Notes: generated by a model from the letters alone, not told the origin. A stretch of 64,000 nt of DNA from Nonomuraea sediminis (GCF_018531495.1 NZ_JAHDTI010000012.1:62001-126000); one strand, 5' to 3'; numbered from the stretch's first letter, positions 43,550 through 52,621 are shown. A program made the numbers and translations.

Positions 43550-44650
43550 CTAACGAGGGGGACGGGACTGATCAACGCGTGGGCCGGACGTGATCGTCGA
43601 ACGTGCAACGACCTCGATCGCAGCAGTCACCCTTGGGGCGAAACAGGCGAGCTCGGAAACCGTCATGCCAGTCGTGAAACCCTCGAGGGTCGCCAGCGCC
43701 ACGAGAGCGGCAGCTGGCTCAACTTGCCGTATGGCGGCATGGCACTCGGCAAGGTTGATGTCGATGAGGCTCTGTGACGTCAAAGTCGCGTGGTAGACGT
43801 CGAGCAGCGTGCTCTGCCACGCGGCTCGCGATCTCGGGGTCAGTGACGACATGAAGAGCATCGCGACATCCGATAGCGGGTTGCCCCACATCGCGAATTG
43901 CCAGTCGATCAGGCGTGCCTCCGTCGCGCAGTCCATTGATGGCGCGGCCGGAACGAACAGGATGTTGCCGGCCCACGCATCGCCGTGGCATAGCGAAACG
44001 TACGGAGCATCGACGTTGGACCGTTCGAGAACTCCCTTCACGTCGACATCGAGAATCGCCCGTACGAGTCCCGGGTCGAACTGGCCCGGCCAGCAGTGCT
44101 CCGTCATGTGCGGTAGGTCGTCGAGGCCCATTCGGATGGCGTCGATCAGCCCGGCGGATGCCGCGGTGTAGAGCCATGGATACGGCGCAGCGAGCGCGTC
44201 CCCGCCACGGACGGCGAATGACGCATGGGCGAGGGCCAGGCAGCGAACGGCGGCGAGCGCCTGGCTGCGGCTGAGGCCGACGGCCATCGTGCTGCCTAGA
44301 TCGGGAGTGGGACCCAGATCCTCTAAGGCAAGCGCGCCAAAGCCTTCACCGCTCAGCGCCGACCAGAGGCAGGTCGGCGACACCTTCGGAGCGGATGGCC
44401 ACCGCGATTCGAGGAGCCGGTAAGTCCGCACCTCTCGATCTCCCATATCGGTGAGCAGGTTGCCCCACGCGCTGAGATCGCCAGGTGATCCTTTGAACAC
44501 GAATGAACGTCCCTCGCAGTCGATTCTGTCCACGCTGCCCATGGCGCCGCCGGTATGCGAGATCGACTGCACCACTATCGGCTCCTGCCCAGTCAGCTGC
44601 CATCCGAGGTGTTCGCGAATCCATGCATGACGGATATCCTCGATGTTCAT
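43550..44650 (-). CDS. Aminoglycoside phosphotransferase-like kinase
   Basis: A 366-residue protein of the APH/choline-kinase-like (ecdysteroid-kinase-like) family. The catalytic loop is LCHGDAWAGNILF (Brenner-type HGDxxxxN). The metal-binding Asp is in RLIDWQFAMWGNPLSDVAML. The N-terminal lobe carries VFKGSPGD with the likely ATP Lys. Such enzymes phosphorylate small hydroxyl-bearing molecules in the cytoplasm. In a cluster with a hydroxylated amine product this could be a self-resistance or biosynthetic kinase; both are inference. Its ATG overlaps the stop of the upstream small gene (ATGA). Confidence 0.78.
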   Translation of the reverse strand: MNIEDIRHAWIREHLGWQLTGQEPIVVQSISHTGGAMGSVDRIDCEGRSFVFKGSPGDLSAWGNLLTDMGDREVRTYRLLESRWPSAPKVSPTCLWSALSGEGFGALALEDLGPTPDLGSTMAVGLSRSQALAAVRCLALAHASFAVRGGDALAAPYPWLYTAASAGLIDAIRMGLDDLPHMTEHCWPGQFDPGLVRAILDVDVKGVLERSNVDAPYVSLCHGDAWAGNILFVPAAPSMDCATEARLIDWQFAMWGNPLSDVAMLFMSSLTPRSRAAWQSTLLDVYHATLTSQSLIDINLAECHAAIRQVEPAAALVALATLEGFTTGMTVSELACFAPRVTAAIEVVARSTITSGPRVDQSRPPR

Positions 44651-44901
44651 GCCGCATCACGCGCCGCTGCGCGCGGAAGGAGTCCCTCAGCCATAAAGCG
44701 GTTCAGAGCTGCCCGCATTTCCTCTATGCGTTGCTCGCTGGCCGCAAGCAGCGCACGGCAGGGGCGCGACAGGCCGCGGTCGGCGTGCGGGCCGTCGAGA
44801 ACGAAGGCATGCTCTTGCATGTACGACTCGTGGAACCGGCTGGGACAGTCCATACCACTCTCGTCAATAGGTACCAGCGCCGCATAGTCTCGGCGGGCCA
44901 T
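44647..44901 (-). CDS. Small hypothetical protein (84 aa), possibly frameshifted upstream
   Basis: An 84-residue frame ends overlapping the kinase start. It begins at 44901 with MARRDYAALVPIDESGMDCP and has a helical C-terminal half with ALLAASEQRIEEMRAALNRF. A second frame from 44945 starts MHPLRDAVQQFRDHGWP and would join it smoothly if one base were added or lost near 44893, giving about 100 residues. I recognise no family. It heads the leftward operon kinase/NDK-like/malate synthase. The region up to 45226 is the divergent promoter space shared with the cupin-like gene. Confidence 0.5.
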   Translation of the reverse strand: MARRDYAALVPIDESGMDCPSRFHESYMQEHAFVLDGPHADRGLSRPCRALLAASEQRIEEMRAALNRFMAEGLLPRAAARDAA

Positions 44902-45226
44902 CCGTGATCACGAAACTGCTGCACAGCATCCCTCAACGGATGCATGGCGTCAAAGCCACAACCTCAACAAAGGCCGAGTTGTGGTTCCCGCGACGCAACC
45001 AAGGGTCTCCATTCCACCCCTAGTCCGCACTGCTGACGGCAGATGGCATCCGCGCCTCGGAACGCAGATACGGCCCATCCCCGAGGAGTTTCGAAACCCG
45101 TGTCGGGCGTGTTCTTCGGCCGTAAGGAGCTGCGCTGGGACCGCTATGAGGTGGATGCTGGCTGGTGGCTTGCTCGGCCAGTGAGGCGATCACCTGGTTG
45201 GCGCGGCCGTAGGGGAGGTCCAAGAC

Positions 45227-46057
45227 ATGGGTGGCCCTCAGGGTTCGGCGTCCGGCTCGGTGTCGTTAATTGACACACAACAGGCACATCAGGAAAACTC
45301 CCCACTTAACGCTTGGCGGCTCAATTGGACAGTGAGCCACTCGGACACTCTGGACCTGATTCGGGAGGGACAGTTCGTGGGTGACCTAGAATCCGTCGTC
45401 GAGCCTTTGCGCTCGATCGACTGGGAGGACACCAGTTCGGTCGAGGAGACATGTCGCAAAGCGCTGGAGCAGCTCAACACAAACCGCGGGATCCTCCGCA
45501 AGGCGTTGTACGATTTGCCGAACCGTCCCGAGCTGCTCGCCCTGTGCGAGCATCCCAGCCCTGTAGACACCGCAGAGCTTGGGCAGCAGCTGGACAAGCT
45601 CGTTCTGTATGAGGACGAGACCGGCTTCCGAGTCAGGATGCATATCTTCTGGTCCGGCTGCGACGACCTGCCGCACAACCACCGGTGGTCCTTTGCGAGC
45701 ATGATCCTAAAGGGGCAGTTCCGGCATTTGCTGTACGGTCTGGAGACCTACGAGGACACTATGCAGCTGCCGATCCCGAAGCCGCTACAGGTGCGGATTG
45801 AGCGAGTCGGGTCAATTTATGCATTGCACCACAGCATGCTGCACGCCTTGGTGGCCGAGGAGAATGCAGTCTCGCTGTTCATCCGCGGCCCCGTGGTCAA
45901 GGAGCGCGGCTATCTGGTCGACCCCAAGACTGGCAAGCGCATCTGGCACCTCGGTGTCGCCGAAGAGACACCCGAAGCTATAGCACGCAAGCGGATGACC
46001 CCCGAACTGCTAAGCGAATTGACAGCAAAGCTCGATGAGTGGGGCATTCTGGGTTGA
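45227..46057 (+). CDS. Cupin-like protein of unknown function
   Basis: A 276-residue protein. The middle part (about 125-215) looks like a cupin barrel with potential metal ligands. HNHRWSFASMILKGQFRHLL matches the H-x-H...G pattern of cysteine dioxygenase-like cupins, and IYALHHSMLHALVAEENAVS gives a second His cluster. The N-terminal 120 residues are helical and the C-terminus has a helix (MTPELLSELTAKLDEWG). It might be an iron-dependent oxygenase or isomerase, or a binding protein; the exact family is not recognised. It is transcribed divergently from the kinase operon and ends just before an IS630 remnant. Confidence 0.6.
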   Translation: MGGPQGSASGSVSLIDTQQAHQENSPLNAWRLNWTVSHSDTLDLIREGQFVGDLESVVEPLRSIDWEDTSSVEETCRKALEQLNTNRGILRKALYDLPNRPELLALCEHPSPVDTAELGQQLDKLVLYEDETGFRVRMHIFWSGCDDLPHNHRWSFASMILKGQFRHLLYGLETYEDTMQLPIPKPLQVRIERVGSIYALHHSMLHALVAEENAVSLFIRGPVVKERGYLVDPKTGKRIWHLGVAEETPEAIARKRMTPELLSELTAKLDEWGILG

Positions 46058-46099
46058 CCATCGTGCACGGAGCCGGTCAGACGTCGGTATGGGCCGCCC

Positions 46100-46640
46100 C
46101 GGCTTGGTTGAGACCTTATCTGCTGTAGGACGTTTCCTACGGGTGGATGAGTTGTTGCATGACGTTGCGTAGCGGGAACATGGAGCTGATCTTGCAACAC
46201 ATCTCCGCCGAAATCTCACATTGAGGCCAGATCTAACCGGTGCGCGTCCGCTCCGGTCGTGCTTGAGGTTCTTCCACACCCACTCCTCAGGATTCAACTC
46301 CGGCGAGTTCGGCGGCAGAAGGTACAACTCAAGCTGGCCGTCACCTTCCTCGACGAACTGCTTCACCTTGTTGGCCCGGTGGACCCGGCTGTTGTCCGCA
46401 ATGAAGAAAATGGGACGGTCGCTATCGCGAATCAGCCGCTCACGGAAGGCAATGAAGTGGTCAGCGTTCAGGCCATCGTCGAAGAGATAGAAGCACAATT
46501 GCCCGCGCTGGACTATGGCCGAAATCATCCTTACCGAGCTGCGTGCCCCGGTGCGCTTGACCACGGTGGTGGCCGGGTGTGGACAGACGCCTCATGAGCG
46601 AAGTAGGTGATCGCGTTGCGCTCCCGGGCTCCCCGCAGTC
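46100..46640 (-). pseudogene. IS630-family transposase remnant
   Basis: The minus strand carries the C-terminal catalytic half of an IS630 enzyme. VKRTGARSSVRMISAIVQRG, FFIADNSRVHRANKVKQFVE (second Asp) and YLLPPNSPELNPEEWVWKNL (catalytic Glu) are in one frame. Upstream a shifted scrap, AHEASVHTRPPPW, corresponds to the first Asp box, with Asp replaced by His. The C-terminus shifts frame at about 46260 towards LRNVMQQLIHP. The HTH half is missing. It is a different lineage from the IS630 at the window start. Confidence 0.75.
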
Positions 46641-46727
46641 CGCAAAGTCTATATAAGATGATCACGACACACGATGCCGCCAGGCGCTAGCAACAATCCC
46701 CGGATCAACTACCACCGAGAGGCAGCG

Positions 46728-47870
46728 ATGAGTAACAGCTTCACCGACAATCGCCATCCGTCGCCGGAAACGCGGCTATTGCTGACGATGATAAAGACCA
46801 ATCTGAGTGATGAGGACGTCGACCAGTGCTGGGCACTTGTCGGTACACCAGAATTCGACTGGGGCAGATTCGTCGACCTAGCCGCTCGACATCGGGTCAT
46901 GCCGTTGCTGGGTCGTCATGTGGCTCGCTACGGCTTTCAGCGCCGTCGAGGCGACCTCGAGTGGCCCTACCCATGGCTATTTGTGGCGGCATACCACACA
47001 AATCGCGACCGCAATCTCGCCCTGCTCGACGAGTGGGCCAGATTGATCCGGATTCTCAACGACAGCGGGCTGCGGTATGCCATCCGCAAGGGGCCCGTCT
47101 TGGCCGACCGGCTCCACCGCGACCCAGGCGTCCGCCAGATGGAGGACCTCGACGTTCTCATCCACCGCAGCGATGTCAAGCTGCTGCGGGAAGCTTTCAC
47201 CGCTGCAGGATATGTGCAGGGCAAAGCGTCGGAAGACCTGCAGAGCATCGAGCCCTTCGCGCGTACCACTCAGGCATACTGGAATATCCACCTCAATAAT
47301 CAGTTGCCGTACGTGAAACTGGGGCACCGTCTCCATGTTCCCAAGTTCGATATCGACGTCTGCCTCGACATCTTCCAACCCAACTCCGGCGTAAGCGTGC
47401 CGGTATCGGAACTCCTGGATCGTGCTAGACCCTTCCTGATAGGCGGCGAACCGGCGTGGAAACTTGGCGACGCCGACGAGTTCATTGACCTTTGTTCCCA
47501 CCTGCATAAGGAGGCCACAAGTGTATTCTATATCGAGCGCGGCTGCGATCTGGAGCTGAGCAAGTTTCTCGAAGTCGCGCTGGCCAGCAAGCTCCTCGAT
47601 CTACCGACACAGGAAGAGATCATTCAGCGCGCGAAGGAATCCGGCGCCGAAGGAATCGTCTACTACTCCCTCCACTTCGCCTCGCAACTGTTTCCCTATC
47701 ACATTCCTGAGCGGATGCTAGACGGATTGCGCCCGGCGAACCTATCTTACCTAGACGAGTACGGACAGGCCGACGGAGCACCCAAGAGTTGGCATCTCCC
47801 GTTCCCCGATCGACTCTTCCTTACCGAACGTGCGGCGGAGGCGGGAAAGAGCACCATACCCAGTACGTGA
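46728..47870 (+). CDS. Nucleotidyltransferase family protein (NTP_transf_5-like)
   Basis: A 380-residue protein starting at the ATG at 46728 (MSNSFTDNRHPSPETRLLL) with a GAGAGGCAG ribosome site; an earlier in-frame start adds 18 residues. The hallmark is IRKGPVLADRLHRDPGVRQ followed by MEDLDVLIHRSDVKLLREAF, the DxD-like metal pair of the uncharacterised nucleotidyltransferase family often found in lasso-peptide and other natural-product loci. HLHKEATSVFYI and the helical C-terminus also fit. Its substrate is unknown; adenylylating a hydroxyl group for tailoring or resistance is possible. It is followed by a tiny frame with a strong ribosome-binding site. Confidence 0.8.
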   Translation: MSNSFTDNRHPSPETRLLLTMIKTNLSDEDVDQCWALVGTPEFDWGRFVDLAARHRVMPLLGRHVARYGFQRRRGDLEWPYPWLFVAAYHTNRDRNLALLDEWARLIRILNDSGLRYAIRKGPVLADRLHRDPGVRQMEDLDVLIHRSDVKLLREAFTAAGYVQGKASEDLQSIEPFARTTQAYWNIHLNNQLPYVKLGHRLHVPKFDIDVCLDIFQPNSGVSVPVSELLDRARPFLIGGEPAWKLGDADEFIDLCSHLHKEATSVFYIERGCDLELSKFLEVALASKLLDLPTQEEIIQRAKESGAEGIVYYSLHFASQLFPYHIPERMLDGLRPANLSYLDEYGQADGAPKSWHLPFPDRLFLTERAAEAGKSTIPST

Positions 47871-47908
47871 GGCGGCTGTTGCATCTGATTCCAGGAGGAG
47901 GTCGTTAA

Positions 47909-47998
47909 ATGGCTGACGACGCCCAAGCCGAAGCCGCCGACAAGCGTTCTGGATACTCAAGGTCTAACGAAAAGCCAATCAGCTGCGCTGATGCTTGA
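47909..47998 (+). CDS. Tiny frame (29 aa) behind a strong ribosome-binding site
   Basis: An AGGAGGAGGT Shine-Dalgarno precedes the ATG at 47909 by 7 nt. The frame reads MADDAQAEAADKRSGYSRSN, then EKPISCADA, and stops at 47998. It starts 38 bp after the nucleotidyltransferase stop. It might be a short peptide gene, a RiPP-like precursor, or the 5' stub of a gene cut by the following transposase debris. The abrupt change in base character after about codon 15 favours a stub. Confidence 0.3.
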   Translation: MADDAQAEAADKRSGYSRSNEKPISCADA

Positions 47999-48271
47999 GT
48001 TGCCCTTCATCTGTCGCAACGGTGCGGCGACCGTCCATTTCCGTGCCTGCTCGCCGCGATGGTTGAGCGGCACGAGGCTCTGCAGCCTCTGCTCCATGTC
48101 GATCACTGCGGGCGTCCGTATCAGGCAGTCTACAAATGCACGTGCCCTGTACCCTTCATAATTCATCGCGGGTGCTTGATCTGCGGTTTTGATCAGTACC
48201 GCGTCAAAACGCGGCCACGATGGCTCTGACCTGTGGTTTGACAGGGTTGATATTGGTCAAGATCGTGTCTT

Positions 48272-48800
48272 GTGCTTGTCCGCCTGCTCTATCTGATCAC
48301 ACTGCGAGTGTTCGGCTGTTTGATGTTGCTGGGCCACAGTCAAGCGTCGAAGGACGCGGAGATTATGGTGTTGCGTCACGAGGTGGCGGTGCTGCAGCGT
48401 CAGGTCGGACGCCGAAGCCGGACTGGGCCGAGCGGGTTGTTCTCCCGGCGCTGGCCCGCCGGTTGCCGGCGTGCTGCGCGCTCATCGGCTGGTCACCCCG
48501 GCGACGTTGCTGGCATGGCATCATCGTCTGCTGCGGCAAGCCTGAACCTACCCCTATCGGCCCGGGCGTCCAGGAACGCCTTCGGAGCATCGGGATCTGA
48601 TCATTCGGCTGGTGCGGGAGAACCCGAGAGAGGACATCGACGGGTGCAGGGGAGCTGACGTGGCTTGGCTTTCAGGTCAGCGAGGCGACGGTGCGGCGCG
48701 TCCTGCGCTCGCGCCGTTTCGGCCCGCCACCTCGACATCTGGATACTCTCGGCAGGCGCAGTTCTGCCGAGGAGCATTGATACCCCCGGCACGGCGCCCG
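48272..48800 (+). pseudogene. rve-type transposase remnant, N-terminal half
   Basis: Several frames carry VRLLYLITLRVFGCLMLLGH, SKDAEIMVLRHEVAVLQRQV, then RPKPDWAERVVLPALARRLP, IIRLVRENPRE...RRVQG and ELTWLGFQVSEATVRRVLRS. This is the N-terminal membrane-like segment and HTH of the same transposase group as 10198-11260. At least three frameshifts are present and the catalytic core is missing. It ends just before the integration junction. Confidence 0.7.
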
Positions 48801-48888
48801 ATCAGATCAGAAGAAGCGGGGGCGCTGCGGTGGGCCGCACGACGCCGTCGTGCTCCGTGCGTGCTCGCGCGCCCCGGGACGTGCCCTC

Positions 48889-48932
48889 ACTTCTAATCCG
48901 ACGGTCGCAGGTTCGAATCCTGCAGGGCGCGC
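48889..48932 (+). other. 3' half of a tRNA-Arg(TCT) gene: integration (att) junction
   Basis: The sequence from ACTTCTAATCCGACGG to GGGCGCGC equals the anticodon loop (TCT), 3' anticodon stem TCCGA, variable loop, T-arm GCAGG TTCGAAT CCTGC and 3' acceptor strand of a tRNA-Arg. The 5' half is not present: bases before ACTTCT (GTGCCCTC) cannot form the TCGGA partner of the anticodon stem, and no D-arm is found. An isolated tRNA 3' half next to a tyrosine integrase is the usual mark of an attachment site left by an integrative element. Confidence 0.7.
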
Positions 48933-49005
48933 TTCTCCACCAGCGGAAACTCCAGCCGAGTCCGCGTGCTGGGGCGGCATGGGGCAAATATGAGGCAGAG
49001 CTGAG

Positions 49006-50292
49006 TCAGCCGCCGAGCGGTCGCCCCAGCGCGGACGCGGCGCTCAGCACCAGCCGGGCCGTCTCCCGGGCGGCTCGGTGGGCCACCTCCGGCAGCACCG
49101 AGACATAGGTGTCGGCGGTCAGCACGATGCTGGCATGCCCCAGCATCGCCTGCACCACCTTCAGATCGGTGCGCGCGGCCAGCGCCAGCGTAGCGGCGCC
49201 ATGGCGCAGATCGTGCAGCCGGATCGGCGGCTGTCCGGAGGCGGCCACCAGCCGGCGGAACCGGCCGGTGAGGTAGTCCGGCCGTAGCGGCTCGCCCTCC
49301 GCGGTGGTGAACACGTATCCCGAGTCCTGCCAGTGGGTTCCCGCCGTCGCGCTCAGCTTCTCTTGGCGCTCGCGGTGCCGGGTCAGCACCCGTACGGTCT
49401 CCGCGTCCAGGGCCACCACCCGGCAGCTGGCGGCGCTCTTCGGCGGCCCGACCACGACGTGACCATCGGCGTGCACCCGCTGCTGCGCCACCGTCAGCTC
49501 CGCCGCCTGCAGGTCGACGTCCGTCCAGCGCAGCCCGGCCAGCTCACCGCGGCGCAGTCCGCGTAGCGCGGCCAGCCACCAGGCGGCGTACAGGCGGTCC
49601 TGCGCGATGCCGGCCAGGAAGGTCGCGAGCTGTTGTTCGGTCCAGACCGCCACTGCCGGACGTTCTCCTGTTTGCTGCCACCGGGCTGTCCGCCCGGCAG
49701 TCCAGACGACCGGATGCGGTCGCCGGGGATGGGGCAGTTCGGCGCCGTTGGCCGGGTTGACCGGGATCAGCCGGGCACGGACCGCCGCGTTCAGTGCAGT
49801 CCGTAAGGTGGCGTGGATCCGCGTCGCGGTGGACGGTGACAGTCGGCGGCCGGTCGGCGAAGGACGGGACGCGAGCCTCGCGAGCAGTCTGTTGACATCG
49901 CGGGAGGTGAGTTGGTGGAGCAGGATCCGTCCCTGCGGGATGAGGTGGAGGCGGATGTGTGTGGCGTAGCCTTGCCGGGTCGACGGACGCAGGGCGTCCT
50001 TAGTGGCCAGCCAGCGTGCCAGCCACTGCCCGAGCGTGCGTCCGGCCCCTGCGCCATCGTGGTCGGCAGCGGCCAAGGCACGGCCTGCCGCTTGCGCTTC
50101 CTCGGGGTCAGCGTAGCCACCCTGGCGGACGCGCTGCCGCTGCCCGTCCAGGCCACGTACCTGCACCGCGAAATACCAGCTACCGTGATCGTCATCTACC
50201 GGCAGACGCGGACACGTCACCCCTCGCTGACGTCCTGTTTCCGCATCCACGCAGCCGCATCGCCTGCTGACCCGCACACGAGTCTTTGCCAT
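49006..50292 (-). CDS. int: Tyrosine recombinase (integrase) of an integrative element
   Basis: A 428-residue phage/AICE-type integrase. The N-terminal arm-binding part has a Cys-containing CGCVDAETGRQRG box common in actinobacterial integrases. A core-binding SAM-like domain follows (TLGQWLARWLATKDALRPST, about 90-180). The catalytic domain has Arg in ALRGLRRGELAGLRW, HDLRHGAAT (H-x-x-R), LGHASIVLT and the nucleophile Tyr in DTYVSVLPEVAH. The gene ends 74 bp from the tRNA 3' half, the standard arrangement int-att. I start at MAKTRVRVSRRCG (50292); an in-frame start 5 codons earlier exists. No excisionase gene is evident beside it. Confidence 0.92.
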   Translation of the reverse strand: MAKTRVRVSRRCGCVDAETGRQRGVTCPRLPVDDDHGSWYFAVQVRGLDGQRQRVRQGGYADPEEAQAAGRALAAADHDGAGAGRTLGQWLARWLATKDALRPSTRQGYATHIRLHLIPQGRILLHQLTSRDVNRLLARLASRPSPTGRRLSPSTATRIHATLRTALNAAVRARLIPVNPANGAELPHPRRPHPVVWTAGRTARWQQTGERPAVAVWTEQQLATFLAGIAQDRLYAAWWLAALRGLRRGELAGLRWTDVDLQAAELTVAQQRVHADGHVVVGPPKSAASCRVVALDAETVRVLTRHRERQEKLSATAGTHWQDSGYVFTTAEGEPLRPDYLTGRFRRLVAASGQPPIRLHDLRHGAATLALAARTDLKVVQAMLGHASIVLTADTYVSVLPEVAHRAARETARLVLSAASALGRPLGG

Positions 50293-50373
50293 CTGTCCCA
50301 CCTCCACCCTTCACGGTGTGCGACGACAGACGCGCCAGCTAGGGCTCGCACTCGATCGGGGGATGACCTCAGG

Positions 50374-50705
50374 TCAAGTGTCCGGAGTGCGGGGGAGACT
50401 CAGGTTGAGTCGGGTCAGCTCGCCGTACAGATCGACGGCCTGCTGGGAGGCTTTCAGGGCGTTCTGGTGCTGGCTGACGTTGCGCAGGCGGTTCGCATGG
50501 GTGAGATGGAGCGCGGCTCGTCGCGCCGGGTCTTGAGTGGTGGCCAGGCGGTGGGCGGTCAGCCGGATGGACAGGGCGGCGATCCCAGGTCGAGGTCGAT
50601 ATGCCGACTGGACGGCAGGCAGGCTTCGATGGCCTCCAGAAGGGCCGGTTCGATGTCGGTCAGGTCGGCCAGGGCGGCGAGGGCGGCGCTACCGGCGTTC
50701 AGCAT
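50374..50705 (-). pseudogene. Truncated TPR-type regulator fragment
   Basis: From the ATG at 50705 the minus strand reads MLNAGSAALAALADLTDIEP through ACLPSSRHIDLDLG. After a one-base shift near 50588 it continues IAALSIRLTAHRLATTQDPA, HLTHANRLRNVSQHQNALKA and SQQAVDLYGELTRLN, stopping at 50374. The second half has the spacing of a tetratricopeptide repeat as in large actinobacterial ATPase-TPR regulators. Only one or two repeats remain, so it is a fragment. It occupies most of the space between the integrase and the next gene. Confidence 0.5.
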
Positions 50706-50975
50706 GAGCTGGCGGTGGGCACCTCAGACAACAGACGCCGGGTGACGGCGTACACCATCGACAAGATCACGAAACATGATCCCAGGTGACCCGGACTAGC
50801 CATTCGGCGCCCCAGAGCCCTCCCACTCACCGGACGAAGGGCTCTGCGCTTGAAGTACTCGAGTTCTTCAGCCCCACACCCGCTCCCGAGGCCAACCGAA
50901 TGGCTCCCACTGGGAACCGACCGGCAACCCCATACCCGGCGCCGGAAGCGATCCTACCGTGCCAGAGTGATCCAC

Positions 50976-52502
50976 ATGATCCCCGCACACGTCCCCGACG
51001 AGCCACCGCTCACCTACGCCGACAGCTTCGACGTACCGGTCCTTTTCCGTAACGGGCCTGCGAAGAAGCCCAGGAGGCAGTGGCGGACGGCCAAGCACAA
51101 GCCGTGGGCGTGGTCGGGCGGGTTCCCGGCGACCGACGGCTGGTACGTCTCGACCACCACCTGGCGGGAGATCATCAAGGCCGCCATTGAGGTCGGCCGC
51201 GACGTCACCCCGCACTTGCAGAATCAGCCGCGTTATGCGCACGGGGAACTCGTCGCCCGGGTTGCCCCGCTGTACGCCTATCTCGGCACGCACCCCGTCA
51301 AGCCTCAGCACCCCGTACGAGGCACCAAGGGCTGGCGCCTGACCCTGAACCCGGTGTACGCGTACGGCACCGAGCGCAGCGCGAAGAACGCAGCCGCCTA
51401 CCGGCTGGGTATGACGATGACCGAGTGGGCCTGCCGCTCACTGCTGGGCCTCGGTCAGACCGAGCACCTCGAACTTTGTGGCCCGATCCCTGCTCTGCTC
51501 AACACGTTCAAGGATCCGAAGGAGAAGCTGCCCGACCTATGGGGGCAGCACCAGGCAGAGGACCTGTACTGGCTGATCGAGGCCAAGGGTGGCGACGTGG
51601 GCCTCAGCACGCTCCGCAAGGGGTGGGCGCAACTGGCCGCCGGCAGCAAGATCCTCGGCTCGTACGCCCACCGCACCGTCCTGGTCGGAGCGTCCGTGCG
51701 GCCCGGAGACGACCTCTTCCTCACCATCGACCACGACCTGCACCCCGGACAGCCGCCGCTCACCCCGGCCGGATTCGACATCGACGACGAGTCAGCGGTC
51801 GGCTCAGGCAACCTCGAAGACCGTCTCGGCGACAGCGACGACGCGCTCATCGGCGCGGCCCGCGCCCAAATGCTTACCTACCTGGCGCTGCGCTCCGCTC
51901 CCGCCTCGCAACTGCGCACCGTGCCCGTTCCCGCCGACCGCGCGTCCCGTCATCGGCGCTCCGGGCTGACCACGCCCCTGGAAGGCGACGACCTCACCCT
52001 CGCCATGCGGGCCGAAGCCCGCGGAGCAGCGCCCCACACCGAGCGGCACACCCTGCGCGCCAGGATCCGTTCCATGGGCCTCGACGACTTCCTCGCCTGC
52101 CGCATCCCCGGAACCGAGGTTCACCTCGGCATGTCCCGGAAGCTGTTCGCCGCCTGCGAGCGCCTCCGCGAGGAAGACCTCGCCATCGCCCAGCGCACCC
52201 CGGGGCTGCGCGCCGAGGAGCAGCCGGCCAATGACCAGGAACTCAGCGACGACGCTCAGGAAGAACAGCGACTCACCCAGCGGCGGATCTTCCGTGAGCA
52301 GCAGGAGGAAGCCCGCCCCCGGCTGCGCCCCCTGCTCCGCTACGCCTACGAGCGGGGAGCGACAAGCGCCTGGAGTGATCTGCTGCGCCGTCCCCAGGAG
52401 CCAGAACTCGACCTGGAAGGCGACGAGGGGCTCCTCGAAGCGGCGACGCCGGAGACGTACCTGGCCGTCAGCCGTTACGGCCTGCCCCCAGCACGCGCCT
52501 AG
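50976..52502 (+). CDS. Hypothetical protein, possible PD-(D/E)xK-type nuclease
   Basis: A 508-residue protein starting at the ATG at 50976 (MIPAHVPDEPPLTYADSF); an open frame to 50850 is of poorer quality. I do not recognise a named family. A segment around residue 200, DLYWLIEAKGGDVGLSTLRKG, has the E-x-K core with flanking hydrophobic strand of PD-(D/E)xK nucleases, and an Asp precedes it (LPDLWGQ). The C-terminal 150 residues are strongly charged and helical (ANDQELSDDAQEEQRLTQRR). In integrative elements beside an integrase such proteins are often defence or plasmid-maintenance factors. The nuclease idea rests on one motif only. Confidence 0.5.
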   Translation: MIPAHVPDEPPLTYADSFDVPVLFRNGPAKKPRRQWRTAKHKPWAWSGGFPATDGWYVSTTTWREIIKAAIEVGRDVTPHLQNQPRYAHGELVARVAPLYAYLGTHPVKPQHPVRGTKGWRLTLNPVYAYGTERSAKNAAAYRLGMTMTEWACRSLLGLGQTEHLELCGPIPALLNTFKDPKEKLPDLWGQHQAEDLYWLIEAKGGDVGLSTLRKGWAQLAAGSKILGSYAHRTVLVGASVRPGDDLFLTIDHDLHPGQPPLTPAGFDIDDESAVGSGNLEDRLGDSDDALIGAARAQMLTYLALRSAPASQLRTVPVPADRASRHRRSGLTTPLEGDDLTLAMRAEARGAAPHTERHTLRARIRSMGLDDFLACRIPGTEVHLGMSRKLFAACERLREEDLAIAQRTPGLRAEEQPANDQELSDDAQEEQRLTQRRIFREQQEEARPRLRPLLRYAYERGATSAWSDLLRRPQEPELDLEGDEGLLEAATPETYLAVSRYGLPPARA

Positions 52503-52621
52503 CGGCCCCTGCACCGCCAAGCGGCCTCTCGCCGGATCTTCGAGAACGGGCCGCTGGGCCGAGCTGAGTGCTGATCTGAATCGGTCACGCGATTTGTCGG
52601 CATTATCCGTAAGATCGCTCC

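Noticed and set aside
48866..48932. Complete tRNA gene ending at 48932
   Set aside because: A chance GCGCGCC upstream could pair with the acceptor strand, but the length would be only 66-67 nt, the anticodon stem does not pair, and no D-arm exists. Only the 3' half is a real tRNA sequence.
48802..48987. Minus-strand peptide containing CRIRTCDRRIR
   Set aside because: This string is a well-known false protein arising from translation across a tRNA T-arm.
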